Counted from the first letter of the stretch, positions 32,691 through 43,630 are shown. The stretch: DNA of 64,000 nt from Platanthera guangdongensis (GCA_039583875.1 CM077151.1:108146609-108210608), one strand, 5' to 3'. Translations and numbers: made by a program. The notes: generated by a model not told the origin, from the sequence alone.

Positions 32691-33404
32691 TTATTCTGTC
32701 ACGGCAGCCTGCCCAATACGCCTCTCCCATCTGTCAAAAACACTCGAGTCCATTTTCTTTAAGTAATGTATAGGAACACCTTTACTCATGTCATATTTAT
32801 CTCCATTCAGCTGATTGAGATACAAACTGATGATTCGGCCAAAGCTAGGTGATCTCAGGGTGTCCTTTATCTTCTCAAACAGCAATGCCCCCCAGTTGAA
32901 TCTTTTCCTGCAGACAATTGCCACCAGGATCTTGAACATGTCCGCAAAAATGTGGTCATGAGAGCCCGGCTTGCATATGAGTACCTTCCCAACGATGTCT
33001 GACAGAAGTTTCCCTTCTTCATTCATATCCTTTCGCTTTATCGACCGAGTTCCTCGAGCGAGACCACAGAATAATAGAGTCCTGGTTTTGTCTTCTTCCT
33101 CAAGATAATCCTCGTACTCTGAGCTAGTGTGCTGCAAGTAGTGGGTCAGCTTGCTAGCAGACATCTTGATCTTTGCCCCGGCAACCTTGCTTTTGATAAG
33201 AGAGTCGTCATTCTGGAGTTTTGCGGTTGCAAAGAACTCCAGCACTTCCTTGTCCAGGATTTTACAGGGATGCTCTAGTACGAATGAGAGTCCAGCCTCC
33301 TCTAGCATAAGGATGATGTTCCTGAATTCATCTGAGGCATGAGAGAACCCTGTGCGAACCAGCTCGCATCCAGTGACCAGCCCAGCGGTTGTCCTTGGAG
33401 CCAT
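32691..33404 (-). CDS. Globular N-terminal part of the copia-G non-pol protein (237 aa)
   Basis: Starts MAPRTTAGLV. It contains helical, aromatic-rich blocks (FNWGALLFEKIKDTL, SFGRIISLYLNQLNG, KLTHYLQHTS). The layout resembles the family annotated in plants as putative plant transposon protein (Transposase_32-like), often found as a passenger in retroelements. This is a resemblance from memory and uncertain. No catalytic motif is seen. It ends at a TAA in frame with the 467-residue frame downstream. The absence of other breaks over 715 codons, in an element without pol, suggests selection until recently or a recent origin. Confidence 0.65.
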   Translation of the reverse strand: MAPRTTAGLVTGCELVRTGFSHASDEFRNIILMLEEAGLSFVLEHPCKILDKEVLEFFATAKLQNDDSLIKSKVAGAKIKMSASKLTHYLQHTSSEYEDYLEEEDKTRTLLFCGLARGTRSIKRKDMNEEGKLLSDIVGKVLICKPGSHDHIFADMFKILVAIVCRKRFNWGALLFEKIKDTLRSPSFGRIISLYLNQLNGDKYDMSKGVPIHYLKKMDSSVFDRWERRIGQAAVTE

Positions 33405-34181
33405 AGCAAATCTAGGGAGAGAAGCCCTACTCTACGCTTAATCAAAAATCAAAGGGAAGCGACACTAGTAATAAAGTCCAAGCAAGGGTGAGGATGTGGT
33501 TACCCAAAAGCGTAGACGGGAGTTAGTTGGTTGAAGATAATGGACACCCGATGAGTTCACGCGGAGAAATTCCTGGAAGGAAGAATCGGCGAGATCGGGA
33601 GACGGGATATCAATGGAAGGGAAATCTTGCGGGATGAAACGGTGAGAAACCTTCGGTGAGCTTCCTGCGAGAGATCTTCGGTGAGCGTCCTGCGGGATGT
33701 CGACGGAAGTTTTCACGATTCAGCGAGAGACCTTTGGGAAGAAGCTTCCTGGGATCTTGCGGGAAGGCAGAGGGCAATCGGCGAGAGTCCTGCGCGATAT
33801 CTCTCTGACTGAAACAGGCGATCGGCGAGTTTAAAACAGACTTCCGCGAGAATGTGAAGAGTCGGCGGGAGACTGCGCGATATCGACGGGATTTAGAAGG
33901 GATTTTAACGGGTTTCCGGCTTTTCCATATAAGTTAATTTAAAAATCTTCTAAATATGTAAATACTTCTTAAAGCCAATCTATTTGGGGTTTGAACCGGC
34001 TTTTCCATACATTTCTTGATGGCAATCTTCGCTAGTTTTCAGTGAACTAATTTATGCCTGTAGATGTTAAATCTCGAGTCTACCAGTGGAATTTCCGATA
34101 AGTCTTCATTGTTGTATCTATGGTTTATGTTTACCGTGTTAACATATCCTTAGATGTACACACATATACGTGTAAGTATAA

Positions 34182-34280
<99 letters not shown>

Positions 34281-34507
34281 AATGTGGATACAATATGACT
34301 CGAGTCCTGGAACTGATCAAAAGTACCTGGGATTATGAGAGTTATCATTTAGTCCCTCAGGTAAAACATATTAGGAGCTCAATGTGAGTATGCCCATGTA
34401 GATATCACATCTGTTATTCCAGACGCTTGTTCCAATTTAGTCTTGAGCCATCTACTGTCTAGTTCCCATCATATTTGCGGGAACCTAGACTACCCCGCAA
34501 GAAAGAG
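33405..34507 (-). other. Region between gag end and the unknown frame of copia-G; no pol
   Basis: About 1.1 kb without coding frames. The part next to the frame (33540-33900) has GGCGAGA, TGCGGGA and TGCGCGATATC words resembling the LTR U3 vocabulary. The part next to gag holds a (TA)n tract (34183-34277). This replaces all of pol. Confidence 0.6.
34183..34277. repeat. (TA)n microsatellite inside copia-G
   Basis: About 47 TA units. The overlapping open frames on both strands are repeat artefacts. Confidence 0.95.
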
Positions 34508-35105
34508 TTACTTTACCTTAGGAACCCAATACATATTGGGTCCTAGGTTCCTGTTAGCATAAGCACTTGACTGCCTTCCTTCAGAAATTCTGACAGGAAG
34601 ACTACCTTTGCCCTGGACATGTGGATACTCCCTTGCCCTTGACACAGAGGGGTTGTGCCAACAGTCTATGGCAAAGTGTCCCACCTTGCCACAGCACCAA
34701 CACTCGTGAATGTTGTATCTCCATTTCTGACCTGATCTTGTGACTGAGGTAGTCATGAGCCTAGGTCAAAACGCGATAGATCTGGATGTGCTCCCAGAAC
34801 TTCCTCTTCCACCGTGACACGTGGAAGGGTGGAATGAATGCATGCAGCGAGCGTCACGAGGTCTGGGAAGTGGTGCCTTCCTTTTAGACAGCCCCCTTCC
34901 TTAGACCCCATGAGAACTTACAGCATGACTTCTAACCCCCCTTTCCTGTGTCCTTGGGTGGAGAGAAGATTTCTGAGAGCTGATACTAGCCGATTCATGC
35001 CGAGTATGGGCAGTGGCCGAGAATACAAAGGGCTCAGAAGGAGCCTTAGGTATTCTCTCATGGGTGGCCATGACAGCCCTTGCACTCTGGGTGTCTCCAC
35101 ATGAG
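34508..35105 (-). pseudogene. Copia-G gag, C-terminal part with zinc knuckle
   Basis: 34508-34756 encodes the zinc knuckle CWCCGKVGHFAIDC and the end GPNMYWVPKVK, the usual end of copia gag before protease. 34901-35105 holds the upstream linker in another frame. The sequence is continuous with 42595 once copia-E and one copy of GACAG are removed. Confidence 0.75.
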
Positions 35106-35110
35106 GACAG

Positions 35111-36741
35111 TGTTGAAATTTGTGAAGTGGAAGTGGGTGACGGGACAGGCCGCGCGGCCTGTGGCGGACAGCTTTGGCGGACTGGGCGGACTGGGCGGAC
35201 TGAGGTTTGCGGCCTGGTGAAAAGTCTGGTGGAAGCCGGCTGTGTTCTGAGCGGGTTGTTGCATGGAGTCCGCGGTTTGGTGCGGCCTGGTATCTGCGGA
35301 TAGAGAGGCTTGCGGACTGGTGCTTTGCTCAGTGGCCGCGGTTGCAAGCTTGTGCTGAAAGGCGGGTTTGGCTCTTGTCCGCGGGAAGCTTGCGGACTGA
35401 TGTGTCCGCGGTATTGGTTGTTGCGGACTGAGCTTAGAGCTTGGCTGAGGCTTTGTCGAGCTCTGGTGGCACAGCAGGAGAGTTGCTGTGGAGATCATTG
35501 TGGCGGCCTGGTTTTGGAGTCCGGGATTAGACCGCTGTGATAGGACAGAAGTGCGAGAAGCTCGCGGACTGATGGCGGTCTGTGCTTGGTTGTTTGGCGG
35601 ACGGGAATTTGAGTCCGCCATGCTCGCATTAGCTCTTGATGGTTTTGGACTTGGTCACACTTTGTGCCAAGGCCATGGTGTCCGCGGTATCCGCCAAGTC
35701 CGTTGTGACCGGGCGGACTGTTGCTGTCTTCCTTTGGTCGTGGACTTGTGGCGGATTGAGGTGTGAGTCTTGCGGACTGCCTCGGGTTGGTGCGGACAGC
35801 CATTGAAGGGGGTTGCTGTCCTGAAGCAGTTGGAGCTTTGCGGGCTGATGCCTTGTCCGCTTAGCTTAGGCGGACTGGAGAGGGTTCGTCAATGGTTGCC
35901 TTGCTCCTGGCGGTTTTCCTTAGTGACCGGCTAAGTCCTCGCGGACTCAGCGGACGGTGGTTTGAATTCGCGCGAGCTGGGGTGGTGTCGCTATCTCTAG
36001 GGCGGTGACCACACTCCTCACCTCACCTATAAATAGGACCCCCCTGACACATCTACAGTAACTAGAGTGAACAGTAAGTTGGGGTGTGCAAGGAGCTGCG
36101 GTCTGTGTTTGTCAGTCCGCGCGGATTGTTTCAGGCTGACGGTTTGCTGTGTGCAGGTCGCGCGGATAGGTTCAAGGAGCCAGGAGGTTGGCTGTGACTT
36201 CGGTCAAGTGCTTGGAAGTGTGCAGTCTCTGCGGACTCAGCAGGAGGTCGCTCTGCGGCTTGTCAGTTCTGTTTCATCTTTGCCAGCTTCAATAACCTGT
36301 CCGCCGGCTTCAGGCGGGTAGGGGTGTTCCTCGGTTCAAGTTCAGCAGGAGGCGAATAACGGTGTGTCCGCGCGGCCTCGCGGCTTCGGCGGACTCCGTG
36401 TCTATTCGGCGTATTGCAGCATAGCTTGGGCGAGCTCAGCGGACTCGGCGACCTCGGCGACCTCGCGGTCTCGGCGGACTCGGGTGCTATCCGCCCGGCT
36501 TGTTTTTGGTGCTTCTATTTTTCAGCTGTTATACTAGCGAAATCATGTCTCGCTATGTATGCCTCGCATTGTAAAGAAGTGAATGAATAATAGACCTGCT
36601 TGTGCTTCTATTGTTTGTTAGAATTTACCTTTGTACCTCTAGTCCTTGGTTTCCGCTGGTTCAACGTGCGAACTGGGTAGTTCCGAAGATATTAATTTGG
36701 CATTTGGGCTATCTTGCTGACCACGTTGAGAAAATTTAACA
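35111..36741 (+). repeat. 5' LTR of copia-E
   Basis: TGTTGAAATTTGTGAAGTG ... AAAATTTAACA. Rich in GCGGACT/AGTCCGC. TATA box CCTATAAATAGG at 36026-36037. Confidence 0.95.
36026..36037 (+). promoter_or_regulatory. TATA box of copia-E 5' LTR
   Basis: CCTATAAATAGG, repeated at 41879-41890 in the 3' LTR and at 5704-5715 (minus) in copia-D. It marks the probable U3/R boundary. Confidence 0.78.
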
Positions 36742-36757
36742 TGGTATCAAAGCCAGG
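36742..36757 (+). other. Primer binding site of copia-E
   Basis: TGGTATCAAAGCCAGG directly after the 5' LTR: initiator tRNA-Met with one mismatch. Confidence 0.85.
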
Positions 36758-36810
36758 TTGCTGAGATTCAGTTGCGTGAGCGGAAGTCAGCCAGTGTTGT
36801 TACTCTGTGA

Positions 36811-38637
36811 TTGAGTGGTGATCAACCTGTGTTGTTGCTCGGAGCTGCTGAGAGGTTGCCAACAGGTGTTGCAATGGAAGGGAGCTTAGCAAGAGGTCTG
36901 GGCATTGAACTCTTAACGCCAACTAACTTTAAGAAGTGGAAGTCGTGCATGAAGAGTTATCTTCTTGGCGAGGAGCTGTGGGATGTCGTTGGTGGAGACG
37001 ACAGGCAGGAAGTCACTGCTTCTTTCGGTACTGCTGAGCAGGTGAGGCTCTGGAGAAGAACAAATGCTAAGGCGGAGTTCGTTCTAAAGAGAGCTGTGTC
37101 TCCGGAACTGTTTGATCACATCATTGGATGTGAGTCGGCTGCTGATATTTGGACAACCATTGATGAGTTGTTCAATAGGAAGAATGTGGCGCGGCTTCAG
37201 TTCCTGGAGAATGAGTTGGCCAGGGCAACTCAGGGAGACCTTTCCATTTCCAAGTACTTCTTAAGGATGAAGAGCTTATGTGCTGAGCTGTCGGCACTGG
37301 ATCCTGATGAGCCTATCTCTGAGGCAAAGATGAAAAGGCACATTATCCGCGGCTTGCGGAAGGAGTATGTGGCCTTTGTCACATCTGTTCAAGGGTGGGC
37401 TACTCAGCCGTCGTTGCTGGAGCTGGAGAATCTGCTTGCCTCGCAGGAGAGCTTAGCAAGGCAGATGGCTGGAGTGAACCTGAATCAGGAAGGCAGCGAA
37501 GCTCTCTTCTCAGGAAAGAAGAAAGGATGGGAAGGGAAGAAGAAGAAGAAGGTGCAGGCCGCTGTTGAGAAGGAGACTTCAACTTCATATCCGCCGGAGA
37601 GGAGCAATGCTCCTAAGGACTGGAAGAAGAATCTGAAGTGCTACCGGTGTCATCAGCGTGGGCACTTCAAGCGGGACTGCAAGGTCAAACTGCAGCCTGG
37701 GCATGCTGCGGGAAAGGAGGAAGCTTGTTCGAGAAGTGAAGAAGCAGAATGGGGCGGAGCTTTCTTGACGGGCACTTGTGTCCGGGCCTTGTCTGCTGAG
37801 GACTTCAACGGCGAGTGGATCGTGGACTCCGGGTGTGGTCATCACCTCACCGGAGACAAATCGAAGTTCACCTCCATGCAGGCTTACTCAGGTAATGAAG
37901 CTATTATCACTGCTGATAATACTGTTTATGCAGTAGAGAAAGAGGGGGTCGTGTCTTTGGGTAGTGATCAGGGGCCACTCACGTTAAGGAGTGTGTATCA
38001 CGTGCCGGGCATGAAGAAGAACCTCTTCTCGGTGACCAATGCGGTGGACACTGGGTATCACGTTCTGTTTGGGCCAACAGACGTGAGGTTCCTTCGCAAC
38101 GTATCAGCGGTGAAGGCTGATGTTGCTCATGTTGGGAGATGGGTGAAGAGCTTGTATGTTCTTTCCACCAGTGCTTATGTTGATAGAATGAGGGCCAATG
38201 ATAGTGTGGCTATCTGGCATGAGAGGCTGGGGCATGTTGGCATGGACAAGCTAAAGGCAATGGTGAGTAGAAGTTTCGTGAGGGGGTTGCCGAAGTTGTC
38301 CTCCTTTGGTGATGGGCATGTTTGTGCGGGCTATCAATTCGATAAGGCACATCACCTTCCGTTTGATAAATCACAAACAAGGAGCAAGAAGCCACTGGAG
38401 TGTATTCATGGCGACCTGATGGGACCAACGGTTACTGCCAGCCTTGGTGGAAGCAAATACATTCTTGTCTTGGTTGATGACTACTCAAGGTATACTTGGG
38501 TGTACTTCTTAAAGGAGAAGTCGGAAGCCTTCCGTTTGTTCGTGGAGTTCAAGGAGTTGGTAGAAGGCCGGCTTGGCTTGCGGGTTAAGAAGTTTAGAAC
38601 TGATAACGGGGGGGGGGGGGGAGTTTGTCTCTTCTGA
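36811..38637 (+). CDS. Copia-E gag, protease and integrase N-terminal half (608 aa, truncated by frameshift)
   Basis: Copia Gag (residues about 25-225: NFKKWKSCMKSYLLGEELWD, SKYFLRMKSLCAELSAL), zinc knuckle CYRCHQRGHFKRDC (about 277-290), aspartic protease IVDSGCGHHLTGD (about 338-350), integrase zinc domain WHERLGHVGMDKLKAM (about 469-485), in which the second Cys pair reads CAGY instead of CAGC, and catalytic core with Asp in GDLMGP (about 533) and FRTDNGG (about 597). The frame then runs into a 14-G homopolymer at 38608-38621, where the family has about seven G, and ends at TGA soon after. Without that slip, gag-pol would be one frame with the next entry. Confidence 0.93.
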   Translation: MSGDQPVLLLGAAERLPTGVAMEGSLARGLGIELLTPTNFKKWKSCMKSYLLGEELWDVVGGDDRQEVTASFGTAEQVRLWRRTNAKAEFVLKRAVSPELFDHIIGCESAADIWTTIDELFNRKNVARLQFLENELARATQGDLSISKYFLRMKSLCAELSALDPDEPISEAKMKRHIIRGLRKEYVAFVTSVQGWATQPSLLELENLLASQESLARQMAGVNLNQEGSEALFSGKKKGWEGKKKKKVQAAVEKETSTSYPPERSNAPKDWKKNLKCYRCHQRGHFKRDCKVKLQPGHAAGKEEACSRSEEAEWGGAFLTGTCVRALSAEDFNGEWIVDSGCGHHLTGDKSKFTSMQAYSGNEAIITADNTVYAVEKEGVVSLGSDQGPLTLRSVYHVPGMKKNLFSVTNAVDTGYHVLFGPTDVRFLRNVSAVKADVAHVGRWVKSLYVLSTSAYVDRMRANDSVAIWHERLGHVGMDKLKAMVSRSFVRGLPKLSSFGDGHVCAGYQFDKAHHLPFDKSQTRSKKPLECIHGDLMGPTVTASLGGSKYILVLVDDYSRYTWVYFLKEKSEAFRLFVEFKELVEGRLGLRVKKFRTDNGGGGGVCLF

Positions 38638-40735
38638 GTATTCTAACTTCTGCAGGAAGCACGGGATCCAACGAGAGCTTACTTGTGCTCACACTCCACA
38701 ACAAAATGGGGTAGCGGAGTGGAAGATCCGTCATCTGACGGAGACCTGCAAATGCTGGCTTCATGCGAAAGATATCCCAAGGTCCTTTTGGGCGGAGGGA
38801 ATGTCTTGTGCTGCTTATGTTATCAACCGGATGCCACTCAGCCCTATCAACATGAAGACTCCTATTGAGCTGTTGCTGAAGGAGAAGCCGAGTGTTGAAC
38901 ACCTTAGGGTGTTCGGTTCAACTTGCTACGTGCATGTCCCGGATGCTTCACGAACAAAGCTGGATGCGAAGACAAGGAAACTTGTCTTTGTTGGCTATGA
39001 TGAGCGGAAGAAGGGATGGAAGTGCATGGACCCTGTGACGAAGAAGTTCGTGGTGTCAAGAGACGTTGTCTTCGACGAGCTGACGTCATATGGAGGTGGC
39101 TCGGTGGAGCTAACCGGAAGTAGCAAGGATGATGAAGCACCGGTGGACGCTGCTGAAGGCTTGGAAGAGGAGCTTGCTGTTTCACCAGCAGCTCCTGTTG
39201 CTTCGAATTCCGAGGCTGAGCCTTCTGGCTCAGGAAGCAGGGGGAGCACTGCTCAATGCTTGCCCCAGGTAGGAGTGGAGCCCGAAGAAGCAACGGAAGC
39301 CGTGAGCAAGGAGCCGTGTCTTCGGAGATCGAAGAGGGTGGTTAAGACACCGGCTCGGTACTGTGATGGGAATGCAGTGAGCTTTGTCTCCTGCTTCTTT
39401 GCAGGTCCTCTGGATGAGCGAGAGCCTGCAAATTTCAACGAGGCCACTGGAGTAAAGGAGTTGGATGATGCCATGAAGGAAGAGATTGATGCTCTGAAGA
39501 AGAATGAAACCTGGGACCTTGTGCCCAAGGTTGATGGCGTTACTCCGGTTACTTGCAAGTGGGTGTATAAGTTGAAGAAGAAGGCTGATGGGAGCATTGA
39601 TCGGTTCAAGGCTCGCCTGGTCGCTAGAGGATTCTCACAGCAGTATGGAGAAGACTATGAGGAGACATTCAATCCAGTTGCGAAGATGACTTCTGTAAGA
39701 GTGGTGATCGCCTTGGCTGCTAGCAAGGGATGGAGGTTGTGGCAACTCGATGTGAAGAATGCCTTTCTTTACGGAGAGATTGACAAGGACATCTTCATGG
39801 ATCAGCCGCTTGGTTTTGTCTCTAAGAAGCATCCGGACTATGTCTGCAAACTCAGGAAGGCTCTCTATGGGTTGAAGCAAGCTCCTAGAGCGTGGTATGG
39901 GAAGATTGCAGAGTATTTGCAATTCTGTGGATACCTTGCTTCTAACTCAGATTCAAGCTTGTTCGTCAAGAAGAAGGGAGAGCTAAGAGTCTTGGTCCTG
40001 CTGTATGTGGATGACATGATCATCACAGGGAACTCGGAGGAGGAAGTAGCAAGGCTCAGGGCAGAGCTTGCTATACGCTTCGAGATGAAAGACTTGGGAG
40101 AGTTGCATCACTTTCTTGGTCTGGAAGTGGAGAGGAAGGAGTGCGGGGTTCTCATTAGCCAGAAAGGGTATGCTGATCGCATTGTGAAGCGGTTTGGCAT
40201 GGGCGAAGGGAAGAAGTGCTCTACTCCACTGGAATCTGGGCTGAAGCTTCGACGAGATGAGGGAAGGGTTATTCATGATCCCTTGGTGTTCAGGGCTCTT
40301 GTTGGGAGCTTGATTTACCTGACGATTACAAGGCCGGATATCGCTTATGCTGTTGGCCGAGTAAGTCGGTATATGGCTGAACCAAGGCAATCTCATCTAG
40401 TGGCGGCGAAGGGAATTCTGAAGTATGTCAAGGCTTCTTCTGACATGGGACTCCTCTATAGAAGGGACGCGGAGGTTGCGTTGCTCGGGTACACGGATGC
40501 TGACTATGGCGGTGATTCGGATGATCGAAGGTCTACTTCAGGTTATGTGTTCACTTGCGGATCAGCTAGCATCTCGTGGTGTAGCAAGAAGCAGGACTCA
40601 GTGTCGGTTTCAACAACGGAGGCGGAGTATAAGGCTTCGGCCTTGGCTGCTCGGGAAGCCGTTTGGTTGAGGAGGCTTATAGAGGATGTTCATGAAGAAG
40701 TGCAAGGGCCTACTTTACTCCGGGGTGACAATTAG
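38573..40735 (+). CDS. Copia-E integrase C-terminal half, reverse transcriptase and RNase H (720 aa)
   Basis: The natural content starts after the G-run near 38622 (EFVSSEYSNFCRKHGI); the upstream ATG is an accident of the other frame. Integrase continues with NGVAEWKIRHLTE (catalytic Glu; AERKN is usual, so two neighbours changed), the hinge SGSGSRGS, then reverse transcriptase: WDLVPKVDGVTPVTCKWVYK, LDVKNAFLYGEI and the catalytic YVDDMIIT. RNase H shows GYTDADYGGD and STTEAEYKA, ending at TAG (40733-40735) where DNQSA is expected (CAG to TAG). Confidence 0.92.
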   Translation: MACGLRSLELITGGGGEFVSSEYSNFCRKHGIQRELTCAHTPQQNGVAEWKIRHLTETCKCWLHAKDIPRSFWAEGMSCAAYVINRMPLSPINMKTPIELLLKEKPSVEHLRVFGSTCYVHVPDASRTKLDAKTRKLVFVGYDERKKGWKCMDPVTKKFVVSRDVVFDELTSYGGGSVELTGSSKDDEAPVDAAEGLEEELAVSPAAPVASNSEAEPSGSGSRGSTAQCLPQVGVEPEEATEAVSKEPCLRRSKRVVKTPARYCDGNAVSFVSCFFAGPLDEREPANFNEATGVKELDDAMKEEIDALKKNETWDLVPKVDGVTPVTCKWVYKLKKKADGSIDRFKARLVARGFSQQYGEDYEETFNPVAKMTSVRVVIALAASKGWRLWQLDVKNAFLYGEIDKDIFMDQPLGFVSKKHPDYVCKLRKALYGLKQAPRAWYGKIAEYLQFCGYLASNSDSSLFVKKKGELRVLVLLYVDDMIITGNSEEEVARLRAELAIRFEMKDLGELHHFLGLEVERKECGVLISQKGYADRIVKRFGMGEGKKCSTPLESGLKLRRDEGRVIHDPLVFRALVGSLIYLTITRPDIAYAVGRVSRYMAEPRQSHLVAAKGILKYVKASSDMGLLYRRDAEVALLGYTDADYGGDSDDRRSTSGYVFTCGSASISWCSKKQDSVSVSTTEAEYKASALAAREAVWLRRLIEDVHEEVQGPTLLRGDN

Positions 40736-40968
40736 AGTGCTCTCAAACTGGTTAACAATCAGTGTGCCACGCCAGGACCAAGCATATAGAGATTGATCAC
40801 CACTTCATCAGGGAGAAGGTGTTGGAGGGGTCTCTGCTGGTCGGGCATGTTCGGAGTGAGGATAATCTTGCTGACATCTTCACGAAGCCACTGTCGAAGG
40901 GGCCCTTTGAACGCTTGCGCAGCTTGCTGGGCTTGGTCACCACTTCTCACTTCAAGGGGGAGTGTTGA
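40736..40968 (+). pseudogene. Copia-E RNase H tail
   Basis: After the stop, SALKLVNN continues in the same frame, then a single-base shift near 40755 moves to a frame with HARTKHIEIDHHFIREKV and EDNLADIFTKPLSKGPFERLR, the standard end of copia pol. Confidence 0.85.
40950..40962 (+). other. Polypurine tract of copia-E
   Basis: CTTCAAGGGGGAG immediately before the 3' LTR start TGTTGAAA. Confidence 0.88.
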
Positions 40969-42594
40969 AATTTGTGAAGTGTAAGTGGGTGACGGTACAG
41001 GCCGCGCGGCCTGTGGCGGACAGCTTTGGCGGACTGGGCGGACTGGGCGGACTGAGGTTTGCGGCCTGTTGAAAAGTCTGGTGGAAGCCGGTTGTGTTCT
41101 GAGCGGGTTGTTGCATGGAGTCCGCGGTTTGGTGCGGCCTGGTATCTACGGATAGAGAGGCTTGCGGACTGGTGCTTTGCTCAGTGGCCGCGGGTGCAAG
41201 CTTGTGCTGAAAGGCGGGTTTGGATCTTGTCTGCGGGAAGCTTGCGGACTGATGTGTCCGCGGTTTTGGCTGTTGCGGACTGAGCTTAGAGCTTGGCTGA
41301 GGCTTTGTCGAGCTCTGGTGGCACAGCAGGCGAGTTGCTGTGGAGATCGTTGTGGCGGCCTGGTTTTGGAGTCCGGGATTAGACCGCTGTGATAGGACAG
41401 AAGTGCAAGGAGCTCGCGGACTGATGGCGGTCTGTGCTTGGGTGTTTGGCGGACTGGAATTTGAGTCCGCCATGCTCGCATTAGCTCCTTGATGGTTTTG
41501 GACTTGGTCACACTTTGTGCCAAGGCCATGGTGTCCGCGGTATCCGCCAAGTCCACTGTGACCGAGCGGACTGTTGCTGTCTTCCTTTGGTCATGGACTT
41601 GTGGCAGATTGAGGTGTGAGTCTTGCAGACTGCCTCGGGTTGGTGCGGACAGCCATTGAAGGGGGTTGCTGTCCTGAAGCGGTTGGAGCTTTGCGGGCTG
41701 ATGCCTTGTCCGCTTAGCTTAGGCAGACTGGAGAGGGTTCGTCAATGGTTGCCTTGCTCCTGGCGGTTTTCCTTGGTGACCGGCTAAGTCCTCGCGGACT
41801 CAGCGGACTGTGGTTTGAATTCGCGCGAGCTGGGGTGGTGTCGCTATCTCTAGGGAGGTGACCACACTCCTCACCTCACCTATAAATAGGACCCCCCTGA
41901 CACATCTACAGTAACTAGAGTGAACAGTAAGTTGGGGTGTGCAAGGAGCTGCGGTCTGTGTTTGTCAGTCCGTGCGGATTGTTTCAGGCTGACGGTTTGC
42001 TGTGTGCAGGTCGCGCGGATAGCTTCAAGGAGCCAGGAGGTTGGCTGTGACTTCGGTCAAGTGCTTGGAAGTGTGCAGTCTCTGCGGACTCAGTAGGAGG
42101 TCGCTCTGCGGCTTGTCAGTTCTGTTTCATCTTTGCCAGCTTCAATAACATGTCCGCCGGCTTCAGGCGGGTAGGGGTGTTCCTCGGTTCAAGTTCAGCA
42201 AGAGGCGAATAACGGTGTGTCCGCGCAGCCTCGCGGCTTCGGCGGACTCCGTGTCTATTCGGCGGATTGCAGCATAGCTTGGGAGAGCTCAGCGGACTCG
42301 GCGACCTCGGCGACCTCGCGGTCTCGGCGGACTCGGGTGCTATCCGCCCGGCTTGTTTTTGGTGCTTCTGTTTTTCAGCTGTTATACTAGCGAAATCATG
42401 TCTCGCTATGTATGCCTCACATTTTAAAGAAGTGAATGAATAATAGACCTACTTGTGCTTCCATTGTTTGTTGGGATTTACCTTTGTACCTCTAGTCCTT
42501 GGTTTCCGCTGGTTCAACGTGCGAACTGGGTAGTTCCGAAGATATTAATTTGGCGTTTGGGCTATCTTGCTGACCACGTTGAGAAAATTTAACA
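40963..42594 (+). repeat. 3' LTR of copia-E
   Basis: 1632 bases, pairs with 35111-36741. TATA box at 41879-41890. Confidence 0.95.
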
Positions 42595-42599
42595 GACAG

Positions 42600-43574
42600 A
42601 TCACCCTTGCAGCGACCACGATTATTCCTGTGGTCATACCTGAAGGCATGATGAATACCCTTCCTGCTTGGAGTGGGGGGGTCGGAATACCGTTTCCCCA
42701 TTTCTCCACAAATTGATAATTCGGGAGATCCACCCATTTTCTACCTTTCTCTTCATAGCATCAACCTTGGAAAAGTTTGATACTATCCTTTTCTCAGTCT
42801 CTAGACTACTCTCTAGATCAGAGATTTTAGAGTCCTTGACCTTGTTGGACGCCAATTGGAGAACCAACAAGATCTTCAGCCGTGCAATCTCCTGAGCTTG
42901 TTCTTCAACAAGCAGGTTGCTTTTCTGAAGGGCTCTCTGCAGGGAATCAGAATTTTCTGAAGGGACACAGTTCCTGTCTTCAGAAACTTCAAGAGAGACG
43001 GGGCAGGATGAAAAAGTTACCTGCTCTTCAGTGTTATTGTCGTTAGAGTCAGTGACCGTTGTGTCATCCTCATCAGAGCTGCTTTCCTCACTGGCCTCTT
43101 CAGTCTCTGACACGGACACTTGAGCTCTGATGCTGTCCGATTGATCCTTGCCTTCATCTTCAGAGGCGAGGACCCCCACATAGGCTTCATCCTCTAGTTG
43201 ACAGCAGTTTCCAGCTTTCTCTGATCCCCCATCAGCTCTGAGATCATCACCCACATAGATTTGGCCGTCTCACATTTTTCCAATCTAGAGTAAGAAGGTC
43301 CAGACCAGATATCCATGATAATCAGGCGAATCCTCTTGTTCAGATTAAATAAGGAAAGTTCCGTCTCCGACATCTCTGCAATACACTTGGGCACTTGGAT
43401 ATTCTTTCCAGAGCTGGAGGTCTTCATAGGAATGAAAGGACCCTCTTCCAGGATGAAAGATGCTCGAGGATCGATAACCTCCAAGTGATATGACACTCTC
43501 ATCTTCCAGACTGGATAATACTCATTTGTGCATGTGGGAAGTCTTAGTGGAGAAATCTCATGATCCAGCTCCAT
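42600..43574 (-). pseudogene. Copia-G gag, N-terminal part
   Basis: 43574-43194 encodes a copia Gag start (YYPVWKMRVSYHLEVIDP, LFNLNKRIRLIIMDIW, CETAKSMWVMISELMGD). A frame change follows at about 43200, and 43254-42634 continues with an acidic, Ser/Glu-rich and coiled-coil region (LQRALQKSNLLVEEQAQEIA, SKISDLESSLETEKRIV). The middle of Gag is missing, so a deletion is inferred. Related to the SIRE/Maximus type by layout. Interrupted at 42594/42600 by copia-E. Confidence 0.78.
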
Positions 43575-43630
43575 GCTTCTGACACTGGTGGCAGGATTCT
43601 ACTCAAGGTGTTAACCTTTTTGATGAGTAA

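Larger units (their letters stand above)
35111..42594 (+). mobile_element. Copia-E, nearly intact Ty1/copia retrotransposon nested in copia-G gag
   Basis: 7484 bases with target duplication GACAG at 35106-35110 and 42595-42599. LTRs of 1631 and 1632 bases differ at few positions. Primer site, one long gag-pol split by a G-run, and a polypurine tract are all in place. As it sits inside G, inside A, inside C, inside K, it is the youngest insertion on that chain. Confidence 0.95.

Noticed and set aside
31257..33404. Envelope-like ORF of a SIRE-type element
   Set aside because: The position fits, but no signal peptide or membrane segment is visible; left as an unknown protein.
34154..34387. Tyr/Ile-repeat proteins (also at 9438-9620, 45278-45653, 10984-11175, 29059-29280)
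   Set aside because: They are translations of (TA)n microsatellites, open on both strands with no other content.
34901..35803. Ser/Gln/Pro-rich frames over copia-E and copia-D LTRs (also 40952-41556, 5087-6234)
   Set aside because: They come from GCGGAC-word arrays in LTRs, occur in several frames at once and match no protein family.
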